Assembly: GCA_049999765.1 (NCBI GenBank)
Contig: JBNGIQ010003990.1
Span: 1 to 44,132, forward strand
DNA: 44,132 bases
Source of the DNA: Phaeoceros laevis
Taxonomy: Eukaryota; Anthocerotophyta; Anthocerotopsida; Notothyladales
Direction of reading: 5' to 3'
Each line of letters begins with the position of its first letter. Positions within the stretch are counted from its first letter, which is position 1. A program made the translations under genes and the position numbers. The notes under the pieces were generated by a model, which saw nothing but the letters and a program-made list of their open reading frames with translations, searched no databases and had not been told where the DNA came from. Positions 40,168 through 44,132 of this stretch are shown here, piece after piece.

Positions 40168-41927
40168 ATGGGACTCAGAGGACAGCGGTGGATGGTCTGG
40201 GGAATTGCATTGTTGTTGTTTCTGCTGCTCATGTTCCTCACCCCCCGAATCAAGCAGTCGCAGTCTTACCACATGTTTGCGGACCGCCGGAACTTCTTTG
40301 GTGCGTATCTTATCCTTCTGCGTGATGCCCCCAGCTCGAGGGGGGAGGGAGCATTTGTGTGGAGAGCTACTGCAGATTGTCAGTCTTGGCGTACCGTTAA
40401 CTACCGGTTTCGTCAGAGAACAGCTGCTACTTTTTGAGGGATCATGTCTCGCGGATGTGGATCGATCTGTGACATGTATGCTGAGATGACCAGAATTGTC
40501 AAATTACTTGTGGTCAGTCTGGATTTGATTCCTGTTAGGTTACGTAGTGTCTCACGGGATGAAACTTGGTTGTGCAGGGATACCCAACACGCTCAACGTA
40601 GTTTCCAACTTCCCGTTTCTCATCATTGGAATCGTCGGCATGGTGCTTTGTCTTCATGACAGCTTTGGGCTCACGTAAGAATTTAGGCGTGTTACGGTGT
40701 AGGTTTTTGCGGCTTGCAAAGTTTCTCTGATGCTGATTGAATGTTTATTGTTGCATGGTGTGCAGGTTGCGTGGGGAAGCCTGGGGATGGATATGCTTTT
40801 TTTTCGGAATAGCATCGACTGCATTTGGCTCGGCCTATTATCATCTCAACCCGAACGATGCTCATCTTGTCTGGGACCGCCTTCCTGTGAGTTCCCCCTA
40901 AGACCTTCAGAGTTTCGTTTTTTTGTTGAGGCTCTTGTCCTGAAATTGGATCGTTATTCCCCCTTGAAGATACAAGGGAATAATGTGCCTTGCGTTGTCC
41001 ATTCTGGCAGATGACAATTGCATTTTCCTCGGTTATGGCTGTCTTCATTATTGAAAGGATAGACGAGCGGACGGGGAGTGCTTCGCTTCTGCCACTCTTG
41101 GCCGCAGGATTAATCAGTGTGGCATATTGGCGGTGAGAACCATGGGACCAACCTGTCTTGTTCATCTTCATCGTTACTGTGCCAGAACCTGCCTTCAGCC
41201 ATGTGTCTTACGGTGCCTATCTCGGCTCTTCAATGTTTCTCATTTGGTTCACAGGTTTGCAGATGATCTGAGGCTGTACGCTCTGGTACAATTTGTTCCT
41301 TGTGTTGCCATTCCGGCAATGACGATCCTGCTACCTCCGAGATACAGCCATTCTGTCTACTGGTTATGGGCGGCAGGTACTGTCTGATGTTTCCACCATG
41401 GCCCCTTGGCCTTCGTCCTCTTCGCATTTGCTCTGCAGTGAGGCTTGTCCTGGCCTTTGGAAAGGCAACAGCATCAAGCATTTTTCGTGCTGGGTGTTAG
41501 ACTGTAACGGCCTGTTTGCTTCTGCCCTTGTTCCAGGATGGTATTTACTGGCTAAAGTTTGCGAGGCATTTGACAAGCCTGTCTACAAACTCACAAATCT
41601 GACAGTGAGCGGCCACACACTGAAACATTTATTCGCAGCCATTGTACCAATCTGTACAATTATCATGCTCACTCGTCGAACTGTTCGCATTGAGAGGTGG
41701 GTAGCAACTCTGTGTTTGGACTTGTCTCCTCGCAGACTTTAACAGTGTGTTAAAGCCTGATGGGAAATTGCGTTTGCAGGCAGAGCCTGTATGAGAAGTG
41801 GAAGATCCAGGTGCGAACTGTGTATGAAAGACAAGCTTACGTAGATACATGGAGACAGTACTGGCGAGGAAATCAAGGTCAGGGTTCACGAGAGGCGACA
41901 GACTCCCTGGTGCAGTCGTCACCTTAA
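40168..41927 (+). CDS. Ceramidase-like (CREST-type) seven-helix membrane protein, seven exons
   Basis: Exons read as 40168-40300, 40578-40674, 40766-40886, 41011-41132, 41255-41376, 41537-41696 and 41780-41927. All introns are GT-AG (277, 91, 124, 122, 160 and 83 nt) and the joins keep frame, giving 300 aa. The start MGLRGQRWMVWG leads into a signal-anchor-like helix. Key segments are IPNTLNVVSNFPFLIIGIVG, GSAYYHLNPND then VWDRLPMTIAFSS, and SGHTLKHLFAA. The Ser/His, Asp and H-x3-H pattern across helices is typical of the CREST hydrolase superfamily (alkaline ceramidases, PAQR, Per1), and the order resembles plant proteins annotated as alkaline phytoceramidase-like. Likely an integral membrane hydrolase, perhaps acting on sphingolipids in ER or Golgi; the substrate is unproven. 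It appears undamaged and unrelated to the PPR cluster. Confidence 0.8.
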
Positions 41928-42006
41928 CCTGCTCCATGCAGAAGTCGGAGTGGGGAGAATTCTGTTGCTCCTGTTTCACATTGGCTCAGTTCACCTGGTA
42001 GTAATT

Positions 42007-42199
42007 CAAGCCGGCTATCATTGATGGGCCGACTTGTGACTGGACGGGAGAGAACAGACAACCGAAGAAGGGGTCCGTTCCTCGCCACATTCCGTTGAAC
42101 ACTCTCAGGCACACTTTTCGGTTTCGAACGCACAACACTCCGGCACAAAGCGAAAACCTTCAATGAATGGCACTTTGCCGTCAATGTGGGTTTACTGCA
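42007..42199 (+). repeat. Dispersed 190-base repeat, copy B
   Basis: Direct-orientation partner of 39624-39817, starting 80 bases after the stop of the ceramidase-like gene. The left foldback arm present near copy A is absent here. Confidence 0.8.
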
Positions 42200-42204
42200 A
42201 CGGC

Positions 42205-42270
42205 GCGCGCCACTAACGCGATGCAGCAGCAAACAGCCTTGGATGCCAAATAGCTGGTGAGCAGGCCCGC
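42205..42270 (+). repeat. 5' module of DYW:KP-type genes, isolated copy
   Basis: 'gcgcgccactaacgcgatgc' and the following 'agcagcaaacagccttggatgcc' match the 5' module at 31400-31460 and at 39475-39300 (minus). No PPR coding sequence follows, so this is an orphan fragment. Confidence 0.65.
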
Positions 42271-42297
42271 TGGGCTGCTAGACTGCAGAGAAGTTCC

Positions 42298-42423
42298 AAT
42301 GACCCTGTGCCTTGTCTGGAGGTTGTGGCTTATCACTTGGAGATGAATTCCTGGTCTCGCTGGCCAAGTGACACTCTGCCAAGGTTTGGACTTCGGTTTG
42401 TATTCATAACTGCGACTATCTGA
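42298..42423 (+). pseudogene. F-box/kelch C-terminal scrap
   Basis: An open stretch reads NDPVPCLEVVAYHLEMNSWS then RWPSDTLPRFGLRFVFIT, ending TGA at 42421. It resembles the last kelch-like blade of the F-box protein at 18027-19538 (WSNLVAYHLKTGSWELVCHG and its LGLRPEAF tail). The rest of the gene is absent. Confidence 0.5.
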
Positions 42424-43829
42424 GGTCGGCTAACTGCTCCGAAGTTTCTGTCCTCACGCGTACGAGTTGGGTTGTGAATCAATTGGTCTGGCTATCGGCT
42501 CATTCTGTGCGTTGGGAGCTTCTTTGTGCACACATAGCATTCATTTAGCCCGTGAAGAGCCACACCAGCTGTCTCCTGCCAAGACTGAGACTCTTTTTCT
42601 TCTGAGTATGGCGGCGGAAAGGCTTCTTGATGCAATGTCTGTAGAACAACTAAACCCACGGTTGGGTTTCCTAAGCCGTTCACAGTGATTCCGGGAACCA
42701 ACCCGTGCACAACTCGACCTTCTCGATGTTCAAAGCGAGCTCCCAGAGGTACTCGGACTTGGCTCTCTAGAAGCAGCCCAGCCTCTGATTCCAAGTCCAG
42801 AGTCGAATAGCTCCGGTTACACTCACCCGGGCTTAACGCGCCCGTTCCGTTCCATAACGGAACTGTCGCTTCAACCATAACGCTCACTAACTAACCCTAA
42901 CCAAACCATTAACCCAATCTCTAACTAGCTGGTGTACTAACTCGTATTTAACCCCAAAATGCACTTTGTGGCGTGATGTTTGCTAGGGCTATGTTTCCAT
43001 TTAGACAGAGGGTCTGAAGATGCTCACTCCTTTAAGCTGGTTCCTGCTCGATCATCTGGCCAGGGAGGCATAGTGCTATGACGCTAAAGAAACTGTGAGA
43101 GACCCTATTCTACAGAAATCAGTAAATAAAGTGTAACAGCAATGCACTGAGTAGAAGCTCAGGAAGAAAATGGGACATCAAGAAAAGCCTGATGATGCGT
43201 GAAACTGCTGGTGCTAACAGTGTCTCCCGGTAGCTGCCAGCTAGGAAGTTTTGAGTCAAAAAGGATGCTAACAGTGCAGGGCCACGGTATTTCAGAGGTC
43301 CCTGACTGCAGGTCGTTGCTCACGTCACCCCTGCTTGGTATACCCTTCCAAGAACAAATCCCCATTCTCTCACGCAAAAACAATATTCTTCTGCTTCCGA
43401 TCAACCTCTCAGACCTTCACTCAAAATGCAAGGGACAGGCTATTTTTCGAAACCAATGTAGGCCACGCCTTAACAAAACCCGCCATCCAAACAACGGGGG
43501 AGGCCTCCATATATAGTCGAGCGCCTGCCCTAACCCTAGATTCCCTTAATCTCCGCATAGCCACACACAAGATGGCTTTCAAAATTCTCCCCTACAGCTG
43601 GCTCATTCCCGCCATCGACCCTTCTAGATAGGCTAACTAGATATTTCTAGATGTTGTGCGTGAGTGCATAGGGCTGTCCTGCCTCGGTATCCGTGCTTCA
43701 GCAGAAGCCTTGACTAAACTGAGAAATGTGGCCACAAATGTAAGCACACAATGAGTAGCAAAGGCAGCATGGAAAGAAAAGTACTCAGCAAAAGTACCCA
43801 GCTAGTTTACACCCCCCCCAGCTCCTTGA
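42424..43829. other. Gene-poor stretch, possible 3' UTR of the PHD gene
   Basis: No gene is recognised. A 131-codon minus-strand open stretch (42492-42887) has no family signature. Short telomere-like tracts ('ctaactaaccctaaccaaac' near 42889 and 'gccctaaccctag' near 43529) are too short to be interstitial telomere arrays. The part next to 43830 is probably the 3' UTR of the minus-strand PHD gene. Confidence 0.35.
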
Positions 43830-44117
43830 CTAGGAAGAAGAGGAGATGCGTCCAGTAGAACGGGCTGCACATGGCGGACAGAACCACAACGCATCGGGCA
43901 CCTCTGTGAGTTCAGGCTGCAAGCAAAAAAGATGATACCCCTGGTTGCAGTTGTCACACAAAAGCATCTTGTCAGCATCGTCGATCCGGTGGCAAGCTTG
44001 GCATGGGTAATCAATAGGCGGAATCCAGTTGGCTGTCACCACCGTGGTATCCAGGTTGGGAAGGTGACGAGGAGCGCAGTGTTTGGGGTGTTGAGAGATG
44101 GTGCGGCCATCTTTGCC
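43830..44117 (-). CDS. PHD-finger protein, last exon (partial gene)
   Basis: Minus-strand terminal exon entered through a TTGTTTTGCAG acceptor just before 44117; the gene continues beyond the window. It encodes GKDGRTISQHPKHCAPRHLP and, after a linker (NWIPPIDYP), a complete PHD finger: CQACHRIDDADKMLLCDNCN, then GYHLFCLQPELTEVPDALWF and CPPC. The C4-H-C3 zinc ligands (CxxC, CxxC, HxxC, CxxC) are all present. The acidic D-D-A-D-K-M-L-L-C stretch and the W before the last CxxC are typical of PHD fingers that read histone H3 tails. It ends ARSTGRISSSS, so the PHD is C-terminal. It is likely a nuclear chromatin factor; the subfamily cannot be fixed from one exon. Confidence 0.8.
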   Translation of the reverse strand, partial: GKDGRTISQHPKHCAPRHLPNLDTTVVTANWIPPIDYPCQACHRIDDADKMLLCDNCNQGYHLFCLQPELTEVPDALWFCPPCAARSTGRISSSS

Positions 44118-44132
44118 CTGCAAAACAAGAAT

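Noticed and set aside
42492-42887. 131-codon minus-strand frame, considered as a retroelement gag remnant
   Set aside because: No zinc knuckle, protease or reverse transcriptase motif was seen, and no long terminal repeats were found around it.
42889-42925. Telomere-like CCCTAA tracts, considered as an interstitial telomere
   Set aside because: Only one or two imperfect units are present. This is too short to separate from chance or telo-box-like promoter motifs.

Overview
The window looks like nuclear DNA of a land plant. It has short GT-AG introns (83-277 nt where they can be read), plant-type single-exon PLS-class pentatricopeptide repeat (PPR) genes, a plant UMP synthase 3' end, an F-box gene and a PHD-finger gene. 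Two PPR genes end in a variant DYW domain (KPAVAG in place of the usual PG box, C-terminus GRH) that resembles the 'DYW:KP' class. As I recall, that class is known from lineages with U-to-C organellar editing: hornworts, ferns and some lycophytes. Small introns and gene density make a hornwort or a compact lycophyte more likely than a fern. This is inference.

Layout. 1-263: last codons of UMP synthase. 286-3197: a 5'-truncated, broken PPR-DYW copy. 4260-7810: a second copy with a broken N-terminus and DYW region. 8708-11157 (-): an E+-type PPR gene of another subfamily with two stops and a frameshift. 11914-16047: an intact 1377-aa PPR-DYW gene. About 16140-16974: a decayed organellar-type methionyl-tRNA synthetase. 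17277-17646: hairpin-forming repeats. 18027-19538: an F-box gene. 20473-23994: a PPR gene whose DYW part is lost by frameshift. 25440-25690 (-): a PPR scrap. 26331-29978 (-): a PPR-DYW gene whose family start codons are both ACG. 30520-31390: scrambled PPR scraps. 31416-34361 (+) and 36184-39303 (-): convergent DYW:KP-like genes, with a PPR relic and an unrecognised multi-exon remnant between them. 40168-41927: a seven-exon ceramidase-like membrane protein gene. 42007-42423: repeat and F-box scraps. 43830-44117 (-): the last exon of a PHD-finger gene.

The main observation is that the DYW and DYW:KP-like PPR proteins share an N-terminal module ahead of the PPR array. Its pattern (W-x-x-L-F-x-D-P-x-x-W-W-D-N-R ... 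P-D-F-x-x-K-x-S/T ... W-V-x-x-Q-L) looks like the 'PDF motif' of plant organellar single-stranded DNA-binding (OSB) proteins. If confirmed, this would be an OSB-PDF/PPR/DYW fusion family present in both editing-domain classes.

The cluster appears to grow by duplication of long segments that include 5' leaders and several hundred bases of 3' flank, with exchange between near-identical PLS units inside genes. Every stage from intact gene to scrap is present. The intact members are expected to be imported into organelles and act in site-specific RNA editing. No CRISPR, tRNA or rRNA gene was seen.
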